Part shown: positions 14,388-21,791 of the stretch, piece after piece | How the letters are laid out: every line of letters starts with the position of its first letter | Position numbering within the stretch: the stretch's first letter is position 1 | Assembly (NCBI GenBank): GCA_035513215.1 | Contig: DATKCK010000082.1 | Location: forward strand, 1-27,934 | Direction of reading: 5' to 3' | Length of the DNA: 27,934 nt | Source: DATCZB01 sp035513215 | Lineage (GTDB): Bacteria > Pseudomonadota > Gammaproteobacteria > Steroidobacterales > Rariloculaceae | The notes under the pieces: model-generated | What the model was told of the DNA's origin: nothing | The model's database searches: none | What the model saw: the letters and a program-made list of their open reading frames with translations, nothing else | Translations under genes and position numbers: made by a program

Positions 14388-15245
14388 CTAGCGGCCCATC
14401 TCGGCGACCGAGAGCGCCTCGATGAGCTCGAACATCCGCTCGGGATTGCCGTTGACCGGATCCGCCATGCCCGTGCCGGTCGTGTACTTGCCGTTGATGA
14501 CGATCGTTGGCGTCGAGTCGACGCGATACCGGCGGGCGAGCTCCTCAGCGCGATTGACTTGATTGTTCACGCCGAAGGAGTCGAAGACGCTCTCGAACTC
14601 GTCGTTATTGACGTCGAAACGGCCGAAGAACTGGGCCATCGCGGCCGGTGTCTGGATGAAGTTGCCGTTCTCGTGCATCTCGCGGAAGAACGGCCAGTGC
14701 ATCTCCTCACCCTTGCCGAGCGCCTGGGCCGCGTAGAACGCCTGCGCGTGCATGCGCACGGTCGGATTCCAGGTCGTCGGAATGCGGACGAAGTTGATGT
14801 AGTCGGGCTTGTCGGGCAACCAGGCTTCGACGAAAGGCTCGAGGTTATAGCAGTGGATGCAGCTGTACATGAAGAACTCGGCGACCTCGACCTGCTCCGG
14901 GCTCGTGCTCGTGCTCTGGGTCGGCGACAGGCGGCGATAGTGCCGCCCTTCGATGAAGCCCGCCGCCTCGACGCTGCCGAGGTCGACCTGGGCCAGCTCG
15001 ACGCGCCCCGCCGTATCGGTTGCGGCCGGCTCGCTCGACGCTGCTGCCGCGGCAGGCGCCGCAGTTTCGGGTCGCGCAGTTTGGACTGCCGGAGTCTCGA
15101 CGGCCTGGTTCGCGGCGGCCTGGTTCGCGGCGGCCTGTGTCGCGGCCGCCGCCGGTTGATTCTGGGCCGCCGTGCTCGTGTTCTCGGTCTGGCCGCAGGC
15201 CGCGCCGAGGATCAAGACTGCCGTCAGGGAGATGATTCGTTTCAC
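14388..15245 (-). CDS. dsbA: DsbA-like thiol:disulfide interchange protein with lipoprotein-type N-terminus
   Basis: A 285-residue periplasmic oxidoreductase. The thioredoxin-fold part starts near residue 95 (GRHYRRLSPTQ) and carries the active site Cys129-Ile-His-Cys132 (CIHC, where E. coli has CPHC) after EVAEFFMYS. The cis-proline loop is VDSTPTIVING. The first 17 residues end LILGAAC, which resembles a lipobox with Cys17 (leucine is one place too far), so it may be membrane-anchored. About 70 residues of Ala/Gln/Asn/Pro/Thr linker follow, including a repeat (15103-15147). It is longer than typical DsbA (about 210) because of this linker. It lies 17 bases after the cytochrome c4 gene, the same pairing as cc4-dsbA in Pseudomonas. 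It may support oxidative folding and cytochrome maturation in the periplasm. Confidence 0.9.
   Translation of the reverse strand: MKRIISLTAVLILGAACGQTENTSTAAQNQPAAAATQAAANQAAANQAVETPAVQTARPETAAPAAAAASSEPAATDTAGRVELAQVDLGSVEAAGFIEGRHYRRLSPTQSTSTSPEQVEVAEFFMYSCIHCYNLEPFVEAWLPDKPDYINFVRIPTTWNPTVRMHAQAFYAAQALGKGEEMHWPFFREMHENGNFIQTPAAMAQFFGRFDVNNDEFESVFDSFGVNNQVNRAEELARRYRVDSTPTIVINGKYTTGTGMADPVNGNPERMFELIEALSVAEMGR
15103..15147 (-). repeat. 15-bp tandem repeat, three copies, in the DsbA-like linker
   Basis: GCCTGGTTCGCGGCG (plus strand) is present at 15103-15117 and 15118-15132, with an imperfect third copy at 15133-15147. The repeat encodes the AANQA units of the low-complexity linker and is in frame. 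Confidence 0.8.
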
Positions 15246-15262
15246 GCTTGCGCTCCTCGTTG

Positions 15263-15919
15263 TCAGTTGAGTCCCTGCATATAGCTTGCGAGGGCTTCAA
15301 TCTCGTCGTCGAGTAAGAGTTCGGCAACGTTTCGCATCATTTGGTTCAACGGCGCGTCCGATCGGCGCGAGCCCGACCGGTAGGCGCGCAAGGTCGTCGC
15401 GAGATAGGGTGAGTGCTGGTGACTCACCCGCGGGTAACCGGCGAGCGGGTTGCCTTTGCCGGACGGGCCATGGCAGGCGATGCAGGCTGCGACGCCGCGC
15501 TCGGCGATGCCGCCGCGATAGATTCGCTGGCCGCGCTCGACGAGCTCCGGATCGGTGCCCTTGACCGTGATCGGCTGCGTCGCATAGAACGCGGCGAGGT
15601 CTCGCATGTCCTCGTCGGTCAGCGATTGCGCGAAGCCCTGCATGCCGGGGTCCGGACGCTGACCGTCCTTGTAGGCCTCGAGCTGACGGACCGTGTAGGC
15701 CGCATGCTGGGCCGCGAGCGAGGGCCATTCGGCATTGGCCGCGGAATTGCCGTCGGCCCCATGGCAGGCGGCGCAGACGGCCGACTTCGCCTGTCCGGCT
15801 TCGGCCGACCCTTGCTGGGCGTAGAGACGGCCCGCGCCGAGCAGGGTCATCGCACCCGCCGTCAGGAAAAGCAAGGTAGAGCTGGTCAGGCGCCGGACGC
15901 GGTCGGTCGAAAGCTGCAC
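15263..15919 (-). CDS. cc4: Diheme cytochrome c4
   Basis: A periplasmic electron carrier with two class I cytochrome c domains. Counting from the GTG at 15919 (218 residues), the signal peptide ends near LYAQQ, the first haem site is CAACH at 49-53 and the second is CIACH at 146-150. Methionine axial ligands are likely in PGMQGF and NQMMRN. The duplicated pattern CHGADGNSA / CHGPSGKGNPLAGYP is typical of c4. I prefer the GTG start because a -10-like TACAAT (15953-15958) would place transcription start downstream of the alternative ATG at 15961. It is divergent from engB and precedes the DsbA-like gene, as in Pseudomonas. It probably delivers electrons to a terminal oxidase such as the one at 1.1-6.4 kb. 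Confidence 0.92.
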   Translation of the reverse strand: MQLSTDRVRRLTSSTLLFLTAGAMTLLGAGRLYAQQGSAEAGQAKSAVCAACHGADGNSAANAEWPSLAAQHAAYTVRQLEAYKDGQRPDPGMQGFAQSLTDEDMRDLAAFYATQPITVKGTDPELVERGQRIYRGGIAERGVAACIACHGPSGKGNPLAGYPRVSHQHSPYLATTLRAYRSGSRRSDAPLNQMMRNVAELLLDDEIEALASYMQGLN

Positions 15920-15952
15920 GATCTTCAGGTTTTTCGTTGGAAAAGCGCGGCG

Positions 15953-15958
15953 ATTGTA
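15953..15958 (-). promoter_or_regulatory. Candidate -10 element for cytochrome c4
   Basis: On the minus strand this reads TACAAT, five of six matches to the sigma-70 -10 consensus. No good -35 is seen about 17 bases upstream. If real, transcription would start near 15945, about 27 bases before the GTG start. Evidence is a single hexamer, so this is tentative. Confidence 0.35.
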
Positions 15959-16011
15959 CACTAAGCGCCCTTTGCGATCAGCGCCGGTCGCCTCGAAATT
16001 CCCGGCGAGCG

Positions 16012-16602
16012 ATGGATATGCAGGCGAGATTCCTGAAAAGCGCCGCGGGCCCCGAGGGTTTCCCGGACGACGCCGGCGCCGAGGTCGCGTTCGTCGGCCG
16101 GTCGAACTCGGGCAAGTCGAGCGCGATCAACCGGATCACGGGCCGGACGAATCTCGCGCGCGTCAGCAAGACGCCGGGCCGGACCCGCCTGATCAATTTC
16201 TTCGAGCTCGCCGAAGGCTCGCGACTCGTCGACCTGCCGGGCTACGGTTTCGCCCGCGTGCCGGACCGCGTGCGAGAGGACTGGCGAGCGCTGATCGACG
16301 GCTATTTCGCGCGACGCCGGTCCCTCGAGGGCCTCATTCTCACGGCCGACATCCGCCGCGGCCTCAAGGACAGCGACGAGACAATGCTCGCGATGGCGGC
16401 AGAGCTCGAGATCCCGGTTGCGATCCTGCTGACCAAATCCGACAAGCTGTCGCGCAGCCAGGCGGCGACCCAGGCGCTCGGGGTCCGGAAGACCGCCGGC
16501 GACTCCGCGGCCGTCATCCTGTTTTCGGCGCTGAACGGAACAGGTGTCGAGGAGGCCGGGCGCCAGCTGCTCGGATGGCTGCGGCTCGAATCGGGCCGAT
16601 AA
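16012..16602 (+). CDS. engB: Ribosome biogenesis GTPase EngB (YihA/YsxC)
   Basis: A 196-residue GTPase required for late 50S subunit assembly and cell division. G motifs are all present: Walker A GRSNSGKSS at residues 29-37, switch I TPGRT at 54-58, G3 DLPGYG at 74-79 and G4 TKSD at 141-144, with the family signature ARVSKTPGRTRLINFFE. The start is the ATG at 16012 (MDMQARFLKSA); a second ATG at 16018 is possible. The frame is open upstream to 15937, but that part overlaps the c4 promoter region and is not conserved. It converges on polA, as in E. coli and Pseudomonas, and its stop lies directly at the hairpin 16601-16642. Confidence 0.94.
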   Translation: MDMQARFLKSAAGPEGFPDDAGAEVAFVGRSNSGKSSAINRITGRTNLARVSKTPGRTRLINFFELAEGSRLVDLPGYGFARVPDRVREDWRALIDGYFARRRSLEGLILTADIRRGLKDSDETMLAMAAELEIPVAILLTKSDKLSRSQAATQALGVRKTAGDSAAVILFSALNGTGVEEAGRQLLGWLRLESGR

Positions 16603-16642
16603 AAAAAGCCCCGGGCGCGGGTTTTTGGGGACGCGCCCGGGG
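16601..16642 (-). terminator. Strong rho-independent terminator closing the arg-lptM-polA unit, possibly bidirectional
   Basis: A perfect 11-bp stem, 16609-16619 with 16632-16642 (CCCCGGGCGCG and its complement), encloses a 12-base loop. Read on the minus strand it is followed by seven U residues (the A run at 16601-16607), giving a textbook terminator for transcripts coming from polA. On the plus strand the A run and the T5 in the loop (16622-16626) can form a smaller hairpin, A5-(G)-CCC with GGG-T5, which could terminate engB. Confidence 0.85.
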
Positions 16643-16717
16643 ACTCAATGCCCGGGTGGGGTCCCCGGGCCGATCCCGCTTGCAAAAAGGGAGGGTAGCG
16701 GGAGCGCCTGGCATAGA
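16601..16717 (-). ncRNA. Candidate structured small RNA or polA 3' UTR at the Spot 42 position
   Basis: The 209 bases between polA and engB contain three successive hairpins on the minus strand. The first is a 7-bp stem (16674-16680 with 16697-16703) whose 16-base loop reads ACCCTCCCTTTTTGCA, a pyrimidine-rich anti-Shine-Dalgarno sequence. The second is a 7-bp stem (16650-16656 with 16664-16670). The third is the terminator (16601-16642). The position, downstream of polA and convergent with engB, is where E. coli carries spf (Spot 42) and where other gammaproteobacteria have small RNAs. The 5' end is a guess based on a weak -10-like TAAATT at 16724-16729; no good -35 is seen. It may equally be the processed 3' end of the polA message. 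Confidence 0.4.
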
Positions 16718-16811
16718 CGCAATAATTTAGGCCGGCACCCCGCACGAAAGTTCCCTATGCCTCGCAGTACCCGCTTGGGGCTGGCCCGGCCGGCACGGGT
16801 CGGGGCTGGCG

Positions 16812-19505
16812 CTAGTGCGCCTCGTCCCAGTTCGCGCCCTGATGAGCCTCGACCCGCAGTGGGACCGCGAGCTCGGCGGCTCCCTGCATGATCCCGGCGA
16901 GCCGCTCCTTCGCCGGTTCCGCGGCCCCTTCCTCGACCTCGAGGACGAGCTCGTCGTGGACCTGCATGATCAGGCGGCCCGGCAGGCCGTCGTCGTCGAT
17001 CTGGCTCTGAACCTCGAGCATCGCCCGCTTGATGATGTCGGCGGCCGTGCCCTGCATCGGCGCATTGATCGCGCTGCGCTCGGCATACTCGCGGCGCTGC
17101 CTGTTGCGCGCGTTGATATCCGGCAGGTAAAGGCGCCGCCCGAAGACCGTGCTGACGAATCCCTGCTCGCGCGCAAGCTCACGCGTCGAGTCCATGAAAG
17201 CCTTGACGCCCGGGTAGCGCTCGAAATAGAGGTTGACATACTGCTGCGCTTCCTGGCGCCCGATCCCGAGCTGCCTGGCGAGACCATAGGCCGACATGCC
17301 GTAGATCAGCCCGAAATTGATCGCCTTGGCGGACCGGCGCTGCTCGGCGTCGACATCCTTTGTGCCGACGCCGAAGACCTCGGCTGCCGTCGCGCGGTGC
17401 ACGTCCTGCTCTTCGCGGAAAGCCGCGATCAGACCCTCGTCGCCGGACAGGTGCGCCATGATCCTGAGCTCGATCTGCGAGTAGTCGGCCGCGATCAGAA
17501 CGTGGCCCTTCGGCGCGATGAAGGCCTGCCGGATGCGCCGGCCTTCGGCCTTTCGGATCGGAATGTTCTGGAGATTCGGATCGGACGAGGAGAGCCTTCC
17601 CGTTGCCGCGATGGCCTGATGATAAGAGGTGTGAATGCGGCCCGTCCTCGGGTTGATCTCGCGTGGCAGCTTGTCGGTGTAGGTCGATTTGAGCTTCGAA
17701 AGCGCCCGGTATTCGAGTATCAGCGCCGGCAACGCATAGTCCTCGGCAAGCTCGGCGAGCACGTTCTCGGCCGTCGACGGCTGGCCCTTCGGCGTCTTGC
17801 CGAGGACGGGCAGCCCGAGCTTGCCGAATAGCACCTCCTGGAGCTGTTTCGGCGATCCGATCATGAACTCGCCGCCGGCTTCGGCGAACGCCGCCGCCTC
17901 GGTCGCCTGCATGGCTGCAGCGAGCTCGTTGCTCTGGCGCGCGAGCATCCTGGCGTCGACGAGCACGCCCGTGTGCTCCATGCGCTGAAGCACGTGAATA
18001 AGCGGCCGCTCGATCTCCGTGTAGACGCCCGCAAGATCCGGCTCCGCCTCGAGCATCGGCCAGAGGGTCCGGTGGAGCCTCAGGCTGACGTCGGCGTCCT
18101 GGGCGGCGTAGGCACCGGCGCGCTCGATCTCGACGTCGGCGAATCCGATCTGCTTCGCGCCCTTGCCCGTGACGTCCTCGTACTTCGTCGTCGTGATGCC
18201 GAGGTACCTCGCCGCGACCGAGTCCATGTCGTGGCGGGTCGCCGTCGAGTTCAACACGTAGGATTCGAGCATCGTGTCGTGCTCGATGCCGGCGAGCACG
18301 ATGCCGTAGTTCTCGAGAACGTGGGCATCGTATTTCAGGTGATGGCCGACTTTCTTTTTCGTCTCGTCTTCGAGCCAGGGTTTGAGCGCAGCCAGCACCT
18401 CGTCGCGGCCGAGCTGCTCCGGCGCGCCGACGTAGGCATGCGCAACGGGAACGTAGGCGGCCGTCAGCGGATCGGAGCCGAGCGATAACCCGACGAGCTC
18501 GGCCTCCATGTATCTCAAGCTCGTCGTCTCGGTGTCGAACGCCGTCAACGGCGCCGCTTCGATCCGCTCGATCCAGCGGTCGAGCGCCTCTCTTGTAAGC
18601 ACGACCTCGTAGCTCGTGCCGCTTTCGGGCTCGGGCGCCGTCTCGCCAAGGCTCAGGAAACGGCGCAGCAGATTGAACATCTCGAGCGGCTCGAGAACGG
18701 CGCGCAGCTTCTCGTTGTCGACGGGCCGGCGCCTGAGCTCATCGAGCTCGAAGGGAAGCTCAAGGTCGCACTTGATCGTCACCAGCGCCTCGTAGAGCGG
18801 CAACGAGTCGAGCGCGGTCCTCAGATTCTCACCGGCCTTGCCGGCGATGTCGTCGGCGTGCGCGATGACGCCATCGAGGTCACCGTATTCCGCAAGCCAT
18901 TTCTGTGCGGTCTTCGGGCCGACGCCGGGAACGCCGGGGATGTTGTCCGAGCTGTCCCCGATCAGCGTCAGGTAGTCGATGATCTGCGACGGTGCGACGC
19001 CGTACCGTTGCGTGACGCCTTCCGCATCGAGCCTGCGGTCGTCCATCGTGTTCAGCACGAGCACGTTGTCGTCGACGAGCTGGGTCATGTCCTTGTCGGT
19101 CGTCGATATGACGGTCTCGAGGCCCTCGGCGCTCGCCGCTGTTGCGAGCGTGCCGATCACGTCATCGGCTTCGACGCCGGCGATGCGGATGACCTTGATG
19201 CCGAGTGCCTCGATCGCGGCCAGTGAAGGCTCGATCTGCGACCTGAGCTCGTCGGGCATCGGAGGGCGGTTGGCCTTGTATTCGGGATACATGTCATCGC
19301 GGAATGTCTTGCCCGGCGCATCGAAGACGACGGCGATCTGCTCGGGGTCGTAGTCCGTCAGGAGCCGGTTCGTCATGTTCAGGATGCCGTGCACGGCCCC
19401 GGTCGGAGCGCCGGCCGAGTTGCTGAGCCGCTGGAGATTCGGCACGTGGAAGGCCCGATACAGATACGACGAGCCGTCGATCAGAACGACGGGCTTCTTA
19501 CTCAT
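16812..19505 (-). CDS. polA: DNA polymerase I
   Basis: An 897-residue, three-domain polymerase for Okazaki fragment maturation and repair. The N-terminal 5' nuclease has acidic metal ligands in GVEADDVIG (about 110-118) and GDSSDNIPGVPGVGPKTA (about 183-200). The 3'-5' exonuclease keeps Asp324 and Glu326 in AFDTETTSL, LKYD in motif II and YAAQDAD in motif III, so proofreading looks active. The polymerase has DYSQIELRIMAHLSGD (motif A), the O-helix RRSAKAINFGLIYGMSAYG (motif B) and MQVHDELVLEV with His850, Asp851 and Glu852 (motif C). Length is typical (E. coli 928). Its ATG overlaps the lptM stop by eight bases, making it the last gene of the arginine run. A terminator follows about 170 bases after the stop. 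Confidence 0.97.
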   Translation of the reverse strand: MSKKPVVLIDGSSYLYRAFHVPNLQRLSNSAGAPTGAVHGILNMTNRLLTDYDPEQIAVVFDAPGKTFRDDMYPEYKANRPPMPDELRSQIEPSLAAIEALGIKVIRIAGVEADDVIGTLATAASAEGLETVISTTDKDMTQLVDDNVLVLNTMDDRRLDAEGVTQRYGVAPSQIIDYLTLIGDSSDNIPGVPGVGPKTAQKWLAEYGDLDGVIAHADDIAGKAGENLRTALDSLPLYEALVTIKCDLELPFELDELRRRPVDNEKLRAVLEPLEMFNLLRRFLSLGETAPEPESGTSYEVVLTREALDRWIERIEAAPLTAFDTETTSLRYMEAELVGLSLGSDPLTAAYVPVAHAYVGAPEQLGRDEVLAALKPWLEDETKKKVGHHLKYDAHVLENYGIVLAGIEHDTMLESYVLNSTATRHDMDSVAARYLGITTTKYEDVTGKGAKQIGFADVEIERAGAYAAQDADVSLRLHRTLWPMLEAEPDLAGVYTEIERPLIHVLQRMEHTGVLVDARMLARQSNELAAAMQATEAAAFAEAGGEFMIGSPKQLQEVLFGKLGLPVLGKTPKGQPSTAENVLAELAEDYALPALILEYRALSKLKSTYTDKLPREINPRTGRIHTSYHQAIAATGRLSSSDPNLQNIPIRKAEGRRIRQAFIAPKGHVLIAADYSQIELRIMAHLSGDEGLIAAFREEQDVHRATAAEVFGVGTKDVDAEQRRSAKAINFGLIYGMSAYGLARQLGIGRQEAQQYVNLYFERYPGVKAFMDSTRELAREQGFVSTVFGRRLYLPDINARNRQRREYAERSAINAPMQGTAADIIKRAMLEVQSQIDDDGLPGRLIMQVHDELVLEVEEGAAEPAKERLAGIMQGAAELAVPLRVEAHQGANWDEAH

Positions 19506-19647
19506 CCTGCTCGTCGCCCTGGTCGCCTTCGCTGGCCGGCTCGGCGGGCAGGTTATCGGGCAGGTACAAAGGACCCATCTGTCCGCAGCCTGCGAGCCCG
19601 AGCAGCATCAGGACGGCGACCAGGATATGGCGCGAGCGCCGGGTCAT
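19498..19647 (-). CDS. lptM: Small lipoprotein LptM (YifL)
   Basis: A 49-residue lipoprotein found between argH and polA. After the basic start MTRRSRH and a hydrophobic stretch (residues 8-19), the lipobox LAGC gives Cys21. The diagnostic sequence CGQMGPLYLP (21-30) follows and is nearly identical to the LptM motif; the tail is short and acidic. LptM helps oxidative maturation of the LPS exporter LptD in the outer membrane by mimicking LPS binding. The ATG overlaps the argH stop (ATGA, 19644-19647), and the TAA lies inside the polA start region (19498-19505), so the three genes are tightly coupled. In enterobacteria lptM sits next to dapF instead. Confidence 0.9.
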   Translation of the reverse strand: MTRRSRHILVAVLMLLGLAGCGQMGPLYLPDNLPAEPASEGDQGDEQDE

Positions 19648-20852
19648 TCGTCCGCGCCGTCCGCGGCGTCCGCGGCGAAACCGGCCGCGACGCGCCGATA
19701 GGCTTCGCGAAACGGAATACCGTCCTTGAGGACGAGCTCGTTCGCCTTCTCAGCCGCAAAGAGCGCCGGATCGAGCGAGATCTTCGCGGCATCGAAGCGG
19801 ACCGAGCGAAGCGCGTGCGCCATGATCGCGAGGCAATCCATCGTCAGATCGATGCCGCGGAACAGCGGGCTCTTGAGCCGCTGGAGGTCGCGATGGTAAC
19901 CGGACGGCAGCTTGGCCGTCAGCGCGAGCGCTTCGGCGAGGGCGCTCGCGACCGTGGCCGACGCGGCGCGAACGAGCTCGAAAACGTCCGGGTTGCGCTT
20001 CTGCGGCATGATCGAAGAGCCGGTCGTCATCTCCTCGGGCAGCGAGACGAAGGCGAGCTCCTGCATATAGAAGAGCATCAGATCGGCCGCGAGCCGGCCG
20101 AGATCGGCGCTCGTCAGCGCGAGCTCGAACAGCAGCGAGGCTTCGGCCTTGCCGCGGCTGAGCTGCACGGCCGTCACGGGCTCGTGAACCTCGGCGAAAC
20201 CGAGTGCGGCTCGCGTTGCCTCGCGATCGATCGGCAGCTTCGGCGTGCCGTAGCCTGCGGCCGAGCCGAGCGGCGACTTGTCGGCCCTGCGCGCCGCGGC
20301 GAGCAGCCCTTCGCGATCGTCGGCGATCTCGGCCGCGAAGCCTTCGGCCCAGAGGCCGACGCTGCTCGGCATTGCCGGCTGCATGTGCGTGTAGCCCGGC
20401 AGCGGGATCGAGCCCTGCGCGGCGGCGATAGCTTCGAGTGATGCGACGACGTCGGCCGCGAGCCCGGCGAGCCCGCGGATGGCGTCTTTCATGTAAAGGC
20501 GCAAGGCCGCGAGCACCTGATCGTTGCGCGAACGCCCGAGATGCACGCGGCCGCCCGGCTCGCCGATCCGTTCGATCAGCCGCCGCTCGAGCGCCGTGTG
20601 GACGTCCTCGTCGGTGAGATCGATCGACCATTCTCCGCTTGCGTGCGCTTCGCCGAGGGCTTTGAGCCCATCCGCAATCGCGGCGCACTCGAACGGCTGG
20701 AGCAGGCCCTGCTTCTCGAGCATGCGCGCATGCGCGATCGATGCCTTGACGTCATAAGCGACGAGCCGCTCGTCGAGACGATGGTCCTCGCCGGCCGTGA
20801 ACGCGAGGATCCGCTCGTCGAGCGTCTTGCCCTTGTCCCAGAGTCGCGCCAC
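19644..20852 (-). CDS. argH: Argininosuccinate lyase
   Basis: A 402-residue cytoplasmic enzyme that splits argininosuccinate into arginine and fumarate, the last step of arginine synthesis. The fumarase/aspartase superfamily signature is TGSSIMPQKRNP at residues 277-288, with the catalytic serine in the GSS loop; TxxQPA-type helix residues THMQPA lie at 155-160, and HLGRSRNDQ at 104-111 binds substrate. It is shorter than E. coli ArgH (457), mainly through a shortened C-terminus, as I recall for xanthomonad enzymes. The start is GTG at 20852, giving MARLWDKG; it lies six bases after the argB stop. Its TGA overlaps the lptM start. Confidence 0.95.
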   Translation of the reverse strand: MARLWDKGKTLDERILAFTAGEDHRLDERLVAYDVKASIAHARMLEKQGLLQPFECAAIADGLKALGEAHASGEWSIDLTDEDVHTALERRLIERIGEPGGRVHLGRSRNDQVLAALRLYMKDAIRGLAGLAADVVASLEAIAAAQGSIPLPGYTHMQPAMPSSVGLWAEGFAAEIADDREGLLAAARRADKSPLGSAAGYGTPKLPIDREATRAALGFAEVHEPVTAVQLSRGKAEASLLFELALTSADLGRLAADLMLFYMQELAFVSLPEEMTTGSSIMPQKRNPDVFELVRAASATVASALAEALALTAKLPSGYHRDLQRLKSPLFRGIDLTMDCLAIMAHALRSVRFDAAKISLDPALFAAEKANELVLKDGIPFREAYRRVAAGFAADAADGADE

Positions 20853-20858
20853 GGCCTG

Positions 20859-21791
20859 CTACACCCGCTGCTCAGCGGCGCTGAGCTCGTTCATGTCGGC
20901 GACGACGAGTGTCCCGGTGCCTTCGTTCGTGAACACCTCGAGCAAGAGCCCATCGGGCTGGGAATACGAGATGACGTGCACGCGCGGCACGCCGGCGGCG
21001 AGCGCGTGCTCGATCGCGGCGACCTTCGGCAGCATGCCGTCGCTGAGCTTGCCGGTGTTTCTGAGCTGCTCGAGTCCTGCGCCGTCGACGTAGGAGATCA
21101 GCGAGCGCGGGTCGGCGAGATTCTCGAGTATGCCGGGTACGCCGGTGGCGAGAATCAGCTTCTCGGCCTTGAGAGCACCGGCAATCGCCGCCGCGACCGT
21201 ATCGGCATTGATATTGAGCAGCGTGCCCGACGCGTCGGCCGACAACGGGCTCACGATCGGCACGAGATTGTCGTCGAGCAGATTATCGAGCACGGTCGGG
21301 TCGACGCTCGTGATGTCGCCGACGTAGCCGTAGTCGACGGCCTGCCCGTCATCGCGCCTGACGGGCGGGCGCTTGGTTGCGCTGACGAGGCCGGCATCGA
21401 CGCCGCTGATGCCGACGGCCGGCACGCCGAGCGCCCGGCACGCCGCGACGATCTGCGTGTTGATCTCGCCGTTCAGCACCATCGTCATGACGCTGAGTGC
21501 AGCGCCGTCCGTGACCCTGCGGCCGTCGACGAAATGCGCTTCGACGTCGAGCCGCTCGGCGAGCGCCGTCGATTGCGGGCCGCCGCCGTGCACGAGCACG
21601 ACGCGAATGCCGACCTGATGCAGGATCCCGATCTGCTCGACGAGACGCCGCGTGGCCTCGGGCGTGTCGAACGCCTCGCCGCCGGCCTTCAGCACGAAGA
21701 CCTTGCCCTTGTACATGCGGATATAGGGCGCCGCATGCTTCAGCGCCGTGACCGCGATCGTTCTTTCGTTGCCGGTGAGTCTCGTCATCAT
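20859..21791 (-). CDS. argB: N-acylglutamate kinase (acetylglutamate kinase family)
   Basis: A 310-residue amino acid kinase that phosphorylates N-acetylglutamate, or by context possibly N-succinylglutamate. Motifs are the lysine of LKAGGEAF (Lys35), HGGGPQ at 68-73, VGISGVDAGLVSATKRP, and NINADTVAAAIAGAL with NINAD binding the acylated amino group. Two adjacent ATGs (21791 and 21788) are possible starts; the first overlaps the argF' stop as ATGA and is chosen. There is no fused GNAT domain, unlike the bifunctional NAGS/K of xanthomonads, so it does not supply the missing N-acyltransferase. Regulation by arginine cannot be read, but no long N-terminal arginine-binding helix extension is obvious beyond residues 1-28. 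Confidence 0.9.
   Translation of the reverse strand: MMTRLTGNERTIAVTALKHAAPYIRMYKGKVFVLKAGGEAFDTPEATRRLVEQIGILHQVGIRVVLVHGGGPQSTALAERLDVEAHFVDGRRVTDGAALSVMTMVLNGEINTQIVAACRALGVPAVGISGVDAGLVSATKRPPVRRDDGQAVDYGYVGDITSVDPTVLDNLLDDNLVPIVSPLSADASGTLLNINADTVAAAIAGALKAEKLILATGVPGILENLADPRSLISYVDGAGLEQLRNTGKLSDGMLPKVAAIEHALAAGVPRVHVISYSQPDGLLLEVFTNEGTGTLVVADMNELSAAEQRV

Noticed and set aside
20859..21791. Bifunctional N-acetylglutamate synthase/kinase as in xanthomonads
   Set aside because: The protein ends soon after the kinase domain at 310 residues; there is no GNAT domain in frame.
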